Of a stretch of 64,000 nucleotides of DNA, positions 31,726 to 46,200 are shown in pieces; position 1 is the stretch's first letter; every line of letters starts with the position of its first letter. Source of the stretch: Trichoplax sp. H2 (taxonomy: Eukaryota > Placozoa > Uniplacotomia > Trichoplacea); NCBI GenBank assembly GCA_003344405.1, contig NOWV01000090.1, positions 124,001-188,000 on the forward strand, written 5' to 3'. The notes under the pieces were generated by a model. The model was given only the letters and a program-made list of their open reading frames with translations, had not been told where the DNA came from and did no database searches. The position numbers were made by a program, and so were the translations under genes.

Positions 31726-34700
31726 TCATAACAGCAAACATTTATCCTTTGGATTCATGGGAGAATTTGCTTGGCAATCAAATACATCAGCAAATTCATG
31801 AAGATTAGATAACGAACCAATAACCCTGGACAAAAAATTAGAAATCGATAAGCTACAATATCAAATGTGGACTAATGCCTTGGATAGAAAATTTTTAAAT
31901 TAACGAATAAGCTATCTATCAACCTGAAAACATTGGGGCTATGCAATTCAGTCATCTCGAAGTTTAGCAAATAGTTTAGCAACGATGTCCTGCACATACT
32001 CTGTAAAATGAATTCGTTAAATAAAACTGAAAACAACAGCAATGGTTAAAATGTCGATGCTCGTTACAAATACTAGTCAGAAAATAATATTATCGTATGT
32101 ATCAGCACAGACAATATGCCATAGCCACTTCTAAGTCAACGTTCCATGCAAGAATAGTCTAAGCTAAATGGCTTATACTAGTATAAATTATTTCACGTTA
32201 TAAAATTAAACTCCATTCTAGAACTACGTAGAACGGTAATGACACATGTGCTAGACTCAATCTAAAACTGTACTAAATAAAATCCATAAAAATATATTCT
32301 TATTACAGTGTTCATCTACATATTCAAAAATACAGGATTACTGCTTCAATGCCATTGAACTGTGATCAGATGAATATAACCTATTCCACATTAAATTTCA
32401 TTCATTCATGCACCGAAAAACGTAATGTAATCGCAAATAGCATAAGCTAAAACAAATATCATAAATGTTATCATGACTAAATTAATCTTGCATACGCGTA
32501 ATAGAGATATAGACAAGCTATTTTCTGATCAATCACATTAAAGCAAAATACTTTTGCAACCAACCTGAGCGTAATGTATGAAGAATAACTGTTTCCTTGT
32601 GAAATCATTTTTCTCTGCATTTCCACAAGGTGAATTTTCAGCTTGATTTAAATTGATTTCATAGGCCTAAGTAATTTATTTTGCAGCAAAACCTTCAAAT
32701 TACATAAAACATTAAATTAATTAGCTAAACTGCCACATGCAACTCACCTTGTAGGCTAGCTTTAAACCTTCAGAATCGGCTATATTTTCAGACACAGTCA
32801 AATTACCATTCATCTAGACAACAAATACATATTGTCAAGAAGAAAGATTGTTAGCACAATAAGAAAAACATTCATTAATTAATTATGCAAGAATAGAATA
32901 TCAATAAATATATAACAAATAAAGCCGTCAAATGGATCTGATAAGAATAAAAATGATCCCAATCAAACTCACATGTTTCTCATCTAATTTATATGATGAA
33001 TATTGATTAGTAAAGCACTGGATTCTACTGATATAGTTCTTTAAAATATCATTGTCTAGCCATGTCATGATATTGCCATATCGATCATGTTTAATACCTA
33101 CGATACCAAAAAATGATGACAAAGAAAGAAAAGTTAATGTACTAATGGCTAATAGCGTCCTCTGCAGCAAGCAAAAACTCTATATTAACTATACTAGTCA
33201 CATTATAAACTAATTCTTGAAAGCTAATACCAAACCTGTAGGATCCAACGAGTGCATAAGTTCATGACCTATTATAGTTCCTAATGCAGCATAGTTAGCA
33301 GCGCTACTTGTATAAGAAAAAGTCAAGGTTCGATCAGTTCAGAGGGCTCGTCATCAATAGAATATATAGTGTAAGATAGACGCATATATCGACACTTCGA
33401 TCAAAATTAAGCGATCTACTAACTTTGAATAAAAAAGACTAAATATGGGCTTTTGCAATAGTCCAAGAGGAACAGCTGCCATAAATAACAAGAGTGTGTA
33501 TTTCAAAAAGACTAACATTTATCATTAAATCGTTGAGTTTAGCTCAAATTAAACTAGAAACTTACCTATCGAATTCCAGGCACGATAATACAAAGCATTA
33601 TTTGAGTCGATATTGATTAACCACCTTGAATTAATCATGTAGCAACAAATAGAAGACTGTTACTATGACTAAAATCCATATGCTAACATTTTCTATAAAT
33701 TTTAATTTTCATGTTATTTTTTAATCCTCTTACAACGCTCAATTTATGATTAGTTTACCTCCGTCCTATTTCGGTTGGTTTTGCGATGGTTGAAAGCTTG
33801 GCTTTAAAATTAAACGCCTTTACATTCATTATATTTTCAAAGAAACAATCCTGCTTTACCCTAACCTGTAAATATTGTGATAAATAGCAAAGCTATCAAA
33901 ATCGTCATGTTCAGTACATATAGTATGTTGAAAAATGAAAGTAAAACAATAAAACATCGCAAAACCGCTATATCATATTTTCCAGCTATTTCCACTCTAT
34001 CCGAGCGGATCATGAATCATCAAATACTACAATGTCGTTATATACTCGTGTATCTGCAATAAATCTTAATTTATATAGAATGGAAAATAGTCATGATATT
34101 GATGTGAGATAGTATTCCACCCTGTCAACTTCCATTGCTTTATAGTTGCAATTGAATGAATATTAAACTCGTATCCAAAACAGCTTAAATTACATATAGC
34201 ATTCATAGTCATACATCGTATGTCCTATTCTACGGTCTAACGTTGATAGTTTAGATCTAGTAGGTATAAAGGACAATGAATTTAAGCCAACCCATATTTT
34301 CTCTATCTTACATAAGCAAAAGCTAAGGTCTAAAGGCAAGAGATATAACTACGAGTACATTGGATAATAAATTCGACTAATTATAGATTTAAGAAAATAT
34401 AAGCATCTCCACACTTTCGGAAAAACTCAAGGTTTAGCTAACTAGACTTCAGCTAATTTTATTATACTCTATGGAATCTATCCCATATATCATTTTTACT
34501 ATGGCCATATATATCAAATTCATTTGTGATAGACTCCGCCATAATTAATGATATTCTAAATAAAGGTATACAAAAACAAATACTCCAAAGTATCGCTATA
34601 TTATCTAAATCTCAATAGATTAACAAACTACATCGCAGTTGATTATAAAAGCCGCCTTTTATCATGGTTGTCTTAATTCACCTATTCCCGTCCAACCCCT

Positions 34701-37700
34701 TATTTAATATTTTAATCAAATGCTAATATAAGCCCAGATACTTCGATGACAGGTAGATACAAACCATCACTGTCACATTATGGTATTGATTTATTCTGAT
34801 GAAAAACATAATTGCTCGAAAACCTTAACTTAAATTATCTTGCGTTCTATTTCCTATTGCGCAATTTACATATTATATACCTCCGAATATTGATTTAATA
34901 GCCCAGTGTCATTAAGTATCCATTCAGGAAATCCAATCATAGACGAAATACCATGAATCTGAGAAAGTAGAATAGAAGACAATCATAACGTGCAATCTCA
35001 CCAATCGTATAAAAATTACGCAACCAAAGATGCTAATATGGTTGGGACAATGATACTGTAATATCTTAAGTATCGGAAATCATTCTACAGTCGTTATCAT
35101 CTAATCACCCAAACTTAACTATCTATATCCTGATGCTTTCATTCACTTTCTCATGCACGACACTATTAGGATTTAAAACTCACTTATCAGTCAATTTGTA
35201 TACAACAAAACGTTAAGCTCAACAAAGTCACAAATAGGGGAGAAAGAAAGTTATTAAGTTATTTTATCTAAAATTCGAGTAACCAATTGAAATAAAATCT
35301 ATTAAAGCATTAGCAAGGATTTTCTGATCGTTATTTAAGAAATAGTTTGCCTTAAAAGATATTAAGAGCTAATATATTATACAGGTGAACTAAAAACAAA
35401 TGCTTGCTAATGAATATCCCTTGCATTTTTGTAAATAATGTAAATAATGTAAAAAATGTAGCCATTTAACCTATTGACGTTTAGACGATAGTTTATATTA
35501 CTTCTTAATTATTAATTACAATTCAATAATGCATCTAGACAGCAGTTATTCGGATAGGTTTATGATAATAACATGTAAAGGATTGTGAAAGTTAAAATGA
35601 GTGAAATAAACTCGAATCCACTAAACTCTAAAATTGTTAAGGTCTCCTCTATCTAGTGTATACTACACATCCAGACATCATTTTATTGATTTTATAGCCA
35701 CTCGATCACGTCATTAAACCCCTTATAATACGGCACAACTCTACCTTGGTAAGCATTTCCCCTTTAAGTCTGGCACCCAACCAATGAGATTCTTTGACTT
35801 TGGATAAGAGAAGGGTCTTAATTTCGTTAACTATTTTTTCAACCTTGTGAAATAAGAAAATTTAATATCCAGAGTGATACCGCATTTATCCAATATTAAT
35901 CCTAATACATTTTCGGAATTTACAACACCAACAGCCATAGTTATGTCAATAAATAAGCTTAAGAGCTAATATTACCATTTCTTCTTACCATTTTAATTTT
36001 TTCCAGCTTAACTTGATTTGCTTGAACAAAGAGTGAACTAGTAATAACCCCAAAATTCTCATCAGACCACTTTATACACATTTTCCATCGTGGCTGGATG
36101 GACTTAGGGTAGCCATTAATTGCTGTAGTAAAATCATCTTTTAATTTTACTAATGGTGTGGATAAGTAAGGAATAAAAGATGATATCGAACGCCAGACGA
36201 CAAAGTTGGAAAAGGCACTGTATTAAAGAATTAAATTATTCAATAATAGAATCGCTTCGAAGACTTATACGACTGTAAAGTAGTAAGATGTCTATATATA
36301 CTATATATATATACTCGTTACATAGACTAATACATAATATAAATTTAACAATGACACATTAATCTGCATTCAACATGTTAATGATGTATGAGAAGTATCC
36401 TGAAGGGATTATAAAACTTGACTTTGCACTGCACATTATATGGGCATATAGTCATTTCTTACTGTTTGTCTATTGCTTCAATTAGTTTGCACATATTTCT
36501 AAAATAATCTTCGTTATATATTTCAACTTCAAGGTGAGAAGCAATTTTTATTTGTGCAATACTTTCTAATACTTCAATCCAGTTTACCTAGATCGTAATC
36601 ATGAATGAAACATAGGTAATATCAATTTCTTAAATATTTAATCATCCTGGCTAATTTCTTAAAAACCGCAATCGCTCTTAAAATAGTTCATTGGATTATG
36701 CTTTAATGCTTTAAATCGTATTTTTAGTCAAATAAGTATTTGGTATATGAAATTGTAGTTACCTTGCTACATAATTCTTTCTGAATTTTAATAATTGGAA
36801 TACGTTGAATCTTTTTCTTTTCATTGTTCATTAACTACGAAAATAGGAAGCTAAAGCTATAAAATCATCGCAAGATCTATCCGTTCGAGCACAATTTAGT
36901 ACAGGCAATACCTAGCCACTAAATATATATTCCTAAGTACTATGTATCTGCTGAATACTTGATTTAAAAAAAATATCCAACATACAGTATATGAGTAAAT
37001 CACATATATTTACGGCAGTAATCATAATATAGGTGTAAGATCGATCTTAAAATAATTGATGAGCTGTATGTAGTTATGCATCAATGATAGGAATTTTTTT
37101 CTTTTCGAGTTTCCACTGTTATATATAATAACCTATGTTGTACAACTGGGTTCGATCAAAAGCAGATGTTCTAGAATTTTTTATATAAAATCTAGTAATT
37201 TTCAGCCGTCAATATAGCTACAGGAAGGAAACAATCAATCACTGTGCTGTTATTTTTTGCAACGTGGAAATAAAAAGAATCATCTAAAATATGAGGTTGA
37301 AAACTGTGATCATAATCAAAACAATATAGTACTGTTCATCGATATAGAAATGATAAAAACAGAAAATTACTGCACATCCTCAATTTTTGCATTTCATTGT
37401 CTTTAAATTAAAATTGTAGGAATTGCTTATGGCTTGGTCCTGGTAAATAGCAACTGCGTAACATACGCGTATATTACTAGCCAACCGACAAATAAACTAA
37501 TTCAGACGCATCTGTTGTATTTGGCCAAGTACTAGAAATTATTTAATTACATTAATTATTTTGATAATGAGGAATTTTAACTGCAGTAAATATCTATTTG
37601 ATGTTTCTTCTCTATCTTAACCCAATAATACCATTTATTTCAAATGATGATCTATTTAGACATTTGCATAGATCTTTCTTTAAGACTAAGTCAACGCTCT

Positions 37701-40278
37701 CCATGAGGAGAATTGCCTTAAGGATAATTTAGAATAATACACCGTTAGTATAAAAGGTATCATGATGAATTTTTTTCTGTTTTAAAATTTTAATGTTAGT
37801 CTAATAAGTCCATATTTCAACACTATATTTAATAAAATAAAATTTAATAGAATCTTTCGTCTTTACAAACAAAACTAGGTTACATAAATGTGTGTGACGT
37901 AGTGTTTATAATTATATTTTTGAAATAGAATAATAATATATTGAATTAAAATTAGTATCAGTTTACGTACAATACTAGTTGATAAAGAATCAATAATGTA
38001 TTTTTAAGTAATACCATCCATCAATTGTTGAAAAAAAATGCCAATTTATGTAGCTATAAAAGAGCAAACCAAAGATTTTATATCACTGACATTGTTTTAG
38101 CTGAATTTTTTTGATAATGTCAAGTTGAAATAGAACCAATTTCTGCTTTTCAGGTGTAATTTACTTCAAAATAAACAATTATTTTAAGAGCTTTTAACGA
38201 AACTGGAGGCTCTAAGATGGATATATTTCTGTTAAAAATATCTCATCCAAGTGCAATAGCAATAAAAATTAGATTAATTCTCTGTTGATATACAATTCTA
38301 CTACTGAATAGATTGTCCGTAATAGAAAAGAATTTAGCAGACTCAATGAAATAGGTACCATGGCATTGCAACAAATACAGTAAATTGATCAAGTAAATAC
38401 TAGTTTTTGAAACGAATATTTGTCTTACTAGGATACTAAAATATTCATTGAACTTAATAAAGAAAACATTATTGAAAGTATTAATTGTCAATATTTAGAT
38501 TCATTATAATCACCACCAAAAATGCGTTCCTTAACGTTAAGAAGACTTGTAGTAGTTACTAAATGCTGATATAAAAAAAATTATATTAAATAATATATTG
38601 CGACTAAAATTATTACTTCTAACCTAGGTTAAACCAAATTAAAACTAAATACATTACTTTCTATCCCACTTAGAAATTATGACTATTACAAACTACCTTC
38701 ATACAGGTCAATTTTTGCCGGATGAACCCTTCAAATTTATTTATATATAGTATTGTAACATCAGAGGTAATTCTTTATTTTACCCATGACTGTCAATCAG
38801 TTCAGTTTTCCCTTAAGGATTATCGAATTCATTCTTCTGAATCAAATTGTCGATGCTTAAAAATTTGGACTTACTTTCACAATAGTCTGCTCAATTTGGA
38901 TGATATCATCTAGATCCATTAAAGATATCGATGTATGCCAAGTAGACTGTAAATGCTGCCAAACCTGTCTTAGATAATTGCGATAGACTTGTATCTTGCC
39001 GGGGTCATCGTAGTATGTTAAATTGAAAAATTCTAATTTCGGTGGATGGATCTAAATAAGATAGTAGACATAGTAGACAAAGAAATGAACAATAAACATC
39101 CTGTTTATTTCTAATAGAAAGACTAAATTATCATGCGGTAAGTGATACAAAACAAGACGTTTTAGTTTCAATTTTAAATTCAAGCCTTTCGCCTAAATTG
39201 AATACTTCAATCTTCTAATGAAATTAGTCATATGTTTATACATAAATCACGTAAATGAATTGTAGTGTATCTGTAGCAGAATGAGCTTGAATCAAATCTA
39301 AATTTATCGACAAGCCTGATTCTGCCATAATAATTGAACGAATAAAATATAGATAGATTGACTTCGCAATCGTACTATCCGTAGCAGAATCAGCTTAAAT
39401 CAAATCCATATTTATCTACAAGCTTGATTTTATCATAATAATTAAACGAATAAGATAAATTTCTATCGATGTGGCAATCATACTTGTAAAATTTCTCTTG
39501 AGGAATTTCGACCATCAGTATGAATAACAAATTGAAATAAAGTCGGCACATTCCACTTCATAGACAACGTTAAGATTCGATGAAAATGTTTCGTAGGAGA
39601 TTGTTTCTTGACATGAGATCCATGTTTGGATAGGGTGCTATTAATTCCGTGGCGATGGTTATGTGGAAGCAATTGCTGTATTAAGTCTAACAGAGGCCAC
39701 GAATCCATTCTGTCAATTGTGGTTAAATTTATACAAGAATCATAAAACTGTCTCAATTTACACAGGGAAATATTTTTGGTAGGATGGCTACAATTAGCTT
39801 TACTACTGTTCAATTTCTCTTCAGTTAAGTTTAAAATTGATTGTTGAACGAGGAGAAAATTTCCCTTTAAGATTTCATCGAATGGACTCCAATGCGTATA
39901 ATTCTGTAGTAAACGATTATTTTCTATATAGCGATCACATGCATATCGATAGAAATTTTCACAAGGATTAACCGATAAATTTAATGTTGCTGTTATATTA
40001 TGTATCTTGTTTTGATCATCGATTTGAGTGGAATTACAATCTGTCGATGTATGTTTTTGTTGGTACTTTACTACGGTCATATAAATTGTTACAATCACAA
40101 TCATGAATATAATAATAATCAGAAGAATTGATATTACGACAGCCCAGCAATCAATTTCACTTTCATCACCGCAACCGCTGCGAGTCTTTATAGTTTGATT
40201 TCCTCGACCAGAATTGTTTTGTAGTAGTCTATTTGTAGAATAAACCAGTCTAGATTTAGTAATATAATGTGATAACAT
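31726..40278 (-). CDS. M13 zinc metallopeptidase, neprilysin/ECE-like, copy 2, divergent pocket (16 exons)
   Basis: Tandem paralogue of the downstream M13 gene. Exons, 5' to 3' on the minus strand: 40278-39484, 39051-38875, 36834-36763, 36587-36463, 36217-35989, 35843-35745, 34958-34881, 33865-33759, 33624-33566, 33475-33424, 33303-33236, 33097-32973, 32813-32748, 32666-32565, 32000-31924, 31825-31726; total 777 codons including TGA (776 aa). Exon 11 could start at 33306, adding one codon. The start is the first true ATG (MLSHYIT); the longer frame begins with GTG. One Ile-rich transmembrane segment lies near residues 45-70, followed by an ectodomain with many N-x-S/T sites and a [13 protein letters not shown] motif. 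Zinc site HELMH (H611, E612, H615) and ENIAD (E671, D675) are intact, as is the H/R pair in HSPNVFR. Departures: the S1' Val-Trp pair is Ser-Met, NAFYS is NALYY, and the tail is CLLL in place of C-x-V-W. Probably still hydrolytic, with changed specificity. Confidence 0.93.
39265..39475. repeat. two-copy direct repeat in intron 1 of M13 copy 2
   Basis: Two diverged copies, 108 bp apart (starting near 39273 and 39381), share GTAGCAGAAT(G/C)AGCTT, AATCAAATC, TTTAT(C/T)(G/T)ACAAGC and ATAATAATT(G/A)AACGAATAA. The second copy abuts the donor of exon 1 at 39483. No coding role. Confidence 0.8.
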
Positions 40279-43200
40279 TTCTGTTACATTAACAGTAACC
40301 ACTCTTTCGGGTTAGCTAATCCTCTCAATTTATTACATAAATAAGTTGTATTGAACACACGTTCTGTTACAAAAAAGGCATTGAAATTTCTGAAAGTATA
40401 TCATTTAAAGCTTCTAATTTAGTCAAAATAGTTACCGATACTTCCATCGAGGACTTTTTTGCATACGATAACGACGAAAAGCATTCATAGTGAATCAATA
40501 TTAGCGAATACCATGTAACATTAGCTGATTGAAGATTACTGTATGCTATTACAATTTTTGACCCCACAATTCAAAAGCAGAGTGAGCATAAGGTAGAGGC
40601 TTTTATAAGGCGATCTGCGATGACTTTGGATGCAATAATAGACTGACCAAGTCTGCAACTAATTATAAACATGATTAATATTCATAATGTCATTAAATGT
40701 AACAGTCGCTTTAACTATGTATTTTCATTCACGAACAAAGATATCATAGTCAGGCCACATTATAAATTTATTAAAATATGAAAGGAAGAACAATAGCTTA
40801 GAATATAAGTTAGATGAAAGATAAATTTAAGAATGGATCATTTTAAACGACCAAGATAAGTAAGTATAATCAGCATTATGATCATTGAGAGGGTCTTGAA
40901 TAGAGTGACTGCGTTACTTCATATACATTCCCTTGGGGAAGGACACTGTAATTTATTGCACCCTACAAGGAATGCATATTTATTTACAAAAAAAGAAAAC
41001 GTAACCGACGATATAATGGTATGTCTACTATGAGCTTAAACAGAAATTTAGAATCATCAGGGACTTGGATCGATTGGTAAAAAGTAGCTAAGAGTATTGA
41101 TTAAGACGGTTTACCATTGCTACCACTTTGCTGGAAGTTTAATGAAAGATAGCTTCACGAGCATATGAGGAAAGGTATCCAGCTAAACAAGGAAGACTCT
41201 AGCTCTAATATTAAAATTATGCTAAAATCAGTCAATCAATGCTGAGGATAGTGGACTTATTATAGAAATATTATCCATCAAATGTAAAATGTGGATCATA
41301 TTCGATGAATTTTATGTTCTTCACCTCTGATAAAATCTTTTGTCTTAAATGTTAACCATTTTAATTATAAAAGAGAATAAAATAATTTCTGGTATTGTCT
41401 GACACTAATTCTTTGGCTCATTAATAATTTAAGACCATGAATGAAAGTGATCCCCTTGAATTTTCTATCAGATTATGAATTATTTATATAACGCAAACAT
41501 AACTAAACACCTATTACACCTAGCTGAAATGTAAGATTAAATGAAAATCATATTCTAACAGAACGATATATTAATTATAATCTTAGCTTACAAAACTATC
41601 AACAATATATTGACATATTAAGTGCCATAACTGATTGATTTATTGACATTAAAATATTATTTATTCTCATCTATAGACAATAATTTTGATGCAATAGATA
41701 GCCAGCAGCAAATGCTTGGAAAGAAGAACAGATGCTACTGTTTAACATTTTTATGATTGCTAAGTAGAATCTACGGCCTCATTCGACTGCTAGTCTGAAA
41801 TACTGATTAAACTACAGTATTAAAAATTAACTTGCGAAGCTAGTTCTGTAATATCTTCATCTTAGTATAGGCAGTGATAATGAGGAGAAGAAAATCTACT
41901 CATCATTAGCTACAACATTTCACTATGGAGCAAACAGAAAAATTAATCTATAGAATAATATAAAATTAAAAATGCTGGCATTATGAATGGCATAATGTAC
42001 CGTACCCTATGAAATTAGATCGATAAGCTTTCACCATAAATTGTCTAACTTTAATCTCTTTTCTATTAATAGATGGACTATAGTTTATAGGGTAGCAAAT
42101 TTTAGCATTATAATTAATGGATTGAGTATGTATGATGATAGTTTTATCCGATGTTATTATTAATTATCTAGTAAGTAGTTTAAGTTTACTGTAAATTCTC
42201 AACTTCAATGTAAGTAAACTTAAAAACTAAATTAATGTCGGCAGGTTCTGGAAAAGTAGAAATTTACTGGAAAGAGCGCATTAGAGGGCATAAATTGTAT
42301 TGGAAATCCTGAATATCTAATATCTTGACATTAGCGGTAGTTGGAGCATAAAAGTGAATAATTCCCTACCTATCTGAGTCAGATCTACAACAAAATAAAT
42401 ATAACCCTATTGCTACTAAGGACAGTAGATTACTTGGCATATTGAAAGATATCACTCGCGTTGATTTTCTCTCTTGCTCAATATTAGTATATTTTTAATA
42501 TTAAAATGAAAGGAAGCCAACGAAATTTTAAATAAATTTTAATTGGTGATGTAATTAAAGTTTACTGATCTCCATGATATACTCATTACTTGATAGGAGA
42601 AACGACTAAAGCGACTTTAAAGTTGAGACTAGGGACGTACCTTATTTATATAGTTTAAAGCCACGCTTAACTTAACCAACTTCAGTCTTTGCATCTCGGC
42701 TATTGATAGATAATTTTTATTGCCAGAAAGCTCTAATTACTTATTATTTTTAGACTACTGCCTCGATCTCTGGAATAAATTTGGCTTGAACTTTCTTCTT
42801 CATAGTATCTAGATTTGCTAGCTTTCGCTTAATGTACAAGATCCGACATAGCTAGCATGTGAATTGACGATATTTTATTATCTCACTACTGTTACTAAAA
42901 TATCGAGTTTTACAGTTTAACTTGAAATTACTTGAATTCAGCGACCTAATTAACTCTGATTTTCAGTCTTTATAGATATACGCGATATCCGAATTAATAT
43001 TATACTATGGACCAAGGATTTCATCATAAAGTAGTAATACTCTAGTCCTAGAATGTTTTCTAATCATGAAATTTATTCACTTAAATATTTTCTTTATGCA
43101 ACCGGCAGAAGTGAGAATAAATCTTAATACTGCGCTGCTCAATAGAGCAGCACATGGGATGATATTTTAGCCTTAATGTCTTAATGTTGATTTGCCTAAG

Positions 43201-46200
43201 CTAATATCGAATTAGTCTGCTAATACTCTTTACTTAGTATAACTGCTACGTTTATAGTAAACGATGAGATATCAGTCAGGCATCATCGTATTAGATTTCG
43301 GTGCATAATACTATATAAAAGTGCTACTGTTAATTTGGCTCATAAGAAATTGGTTCTAAAAGTCTAGTAGTCTACGTAACAAATAGTATTCCATTATACC
43401 ATATGCTATCATTACATGGAAAAGACCCGTACAAATAATTACACCGGTAAATTGGTTTGAAATTCTGTAAATTATGGAAACATGAGGGTAAAGTTTACAT
43501 AATCAAAAGCAACTTTTGTCTATTGGGTAATAACCTTCGATATTAGATAATCTAATCTAATGCACCCGAGTGTATATAAAGTAGGAAAAGATAGTGATTG
43601 TCTACTAATTATAACAATAACATCAGATACACATTTGTTGGAAATTTATGCACGCATGGTTACATATTGGCAATCAAACGATCATTTCTATCTGCTTAAT
43701 ACAAGGATTGGATAATAAACAAACTTTTGAGGAAAAGTTAAGTACTTTGGCGAACAAATAGAATAACCATATGAATTACTATACTTACGTATTTAAAGCT
43801 ATAATTGAATTTTTTATATAAATTAATCTAAACTGTTAATAGAGTCGCGATCTAATATATACCGTGTAATTAGCTGTAAGCAAGTATGTCAGATATGGCC
43901 TGTAATAATCTCGTATGTACAGCTGAAGATCATTTATGTTCTAGAGGGTAAGCAATTTCAAAATAGAAGTGATTTAAGAATATAGCACAGCATTTTTACA
44001 GTACTTAATACAATGTATGATTATAGATTACTATCACAACTAACGTCGAAGATGGTAATTGGACATCAAGTGAAAAAGCTTCATTTGTTGTAATTTGAAG
44101 TTGTGCAAGACTCAATCATAGAGAACTAAATTTTGTTACTATCGTTAGCCAGTTTGTTATATGAAGCTGAAAAAATATGAAGAGTAATCACCGGATCTTT
44201 TTCGTCATTTCTTATTTTTGACTATAAAAATAATGCAAGCATAAGTAGATGTCTCATCCAAAAATTTATTGAAAATTTCTGCAAAGTCATGTAGTTAAGC
44301 AGTCCCAAAATATTGTTTCAACAATTAACGCTTCCTGTATGGTTCTTTCCCATTAACCGTTTCTGCTCTAATCTTGAACTGTCCCCGTTGAAAATTTGTC
44401 TTTTCAATGTGTCATAAGAATATAATCATCGTAGTAGCAAGCCAGCAATCTCGAGATTATTATACAGCAAAGTCGATTTAAATACAGTTTAAAGGTAGAA
44501 TAATAATAGTCCAGCGTATAGGTTATGTCGATACGAAACACTGCTAAGTGCATTATAATAAATTTGTTTCATATGTAGCCAGGATAATAATTTCATATGT
44601 GACGAAGATTCAGAGTGTATTTTATTCTTAATTCTCTTTCCAACTTATGTGCACTTATTTGCAAATTTCAATATGGAGTGTTCTCAAATTAAAAATTTAT
44701 TGAATTATCAAACTCAAAATAGTATCATCTTTGGGATCATTAAACTAAAGTAAACTAGCTAGATATAAAGTTAAATAACCACTAAATTTTTGTTATGAAA
44801 AAATTCCGTAAATGTTCTTAGGTTATAACGTTGATCAAACAAAATGCAATCAAATTCTCCACTAGTGTTTATGCAAGCTTGCGCTCTGATGTTTTTTACA
44901 GATTGCGATTTCAAATGTGGCGGAGATTGCTTAATAATTTCAACATGGTAACTTTTCTATAGACTTAGTACTTTTAACCGCTATACAACGTAAAGCAGCC
45001 TTACCGTTTCGTAGCCACTAGCAGACCAATTTTCTTGAGTGATATGAATACCCTGTTACTTTTACGTAGAGAAAAGCCCTGCTAAGTATTTAGTAATGTT
45101 TCCGATGGAAGAACAAGAAATGCCAAAAGTCATTCATTTCTTACCCGTAATAAACAGCTATGTTGTCATTTCTCGTTAATTCAACGTCGTATTACTAACT
45201 AGTATATGCATAATATTGTTATACTGAATATTTTCAATCAAACAATTTCATGAGAAAAAGTATTAAAACTAAAATAAACCGTCTCTTAGGCTAAAATAAA
45301 AGCCTTGAATAACGTATAATTACTTCCGTTTCTTATCTTTCATACATGACTTTGTATCAATCCTAATGTTATTTAAATGATGTTGCTTGGTATTGAATCA
45401 ATCGTAATCAGTGGTATAATCTAGTTTACTGAATAATATTTTAGTTTATGTGCCTGTATGTATCGAACAAACAACTTCCGTTATGTATTCGTATTACAGA
45501 ATGATATTTTAGTTTATCTAATATAATATATCAAATAACCAACCTCAGTCACAATTCTATAGACGTAATCGCTATTAATATTAGCACCCAATAACTTATT
45601 TAAGGTACAGAAAATAAGTTATTTGTTCACAATGGCCTAAAGCATAAACTTTGAGTCATAAAGCAGTACATGTATACATTTTAAAGCATAGCACTGCAGA
45701 TAAAAAGGGATATTTTTATTGAATCTTAGTATTCAACTAGTAGAATGCTTGGTTTTAATATCGTAATAATCAACATGGCTTTACATTTATGCCTAAAATA
45801 TTTACTGCTGGTAATTTGTTACCATGGATAATTTAAATTAGGCTATTGTGATTAACACTGGATGTATCTTTGCTATCTAAGGCGTAATATATTAAGTTCT
45901 TGATTTGCCACAACACATAATTATTATCATATTATTGACAAGATCCAGGTCATTCTGAAGATACTTTTCTTACTCCAACCTGATTAATAAAAGTAACTTT
46001 TTTGAGCTAGTCAATGTGGGCCAAAGATAACCCGTAAACTTAATTTGTACTGTACGTATATTGTCTATTCAGCATCTTTAAGAAAATATATTTTTTTAAT
46101 ATAATTTACTTACCTGTACACGGACATAACAGAGTATCACATGCCCACGCTTTGTACACATTATTGCGGTTAGAATTCTTACCTTTATTACTATTTCTTC

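Noticed and set aside
33424-33475. Possible frameshift in exon 10 of M13 copy 2
   Set aside because: On recounting the A-run at 33431-33436 the exon is 52 bases and keeps phase, exactly as in copy 1.
39478-40302. Longer start for M13 copy 2 at 40302
   Set aside because: The codon is GTG; the first ATG in frame is at 40278.
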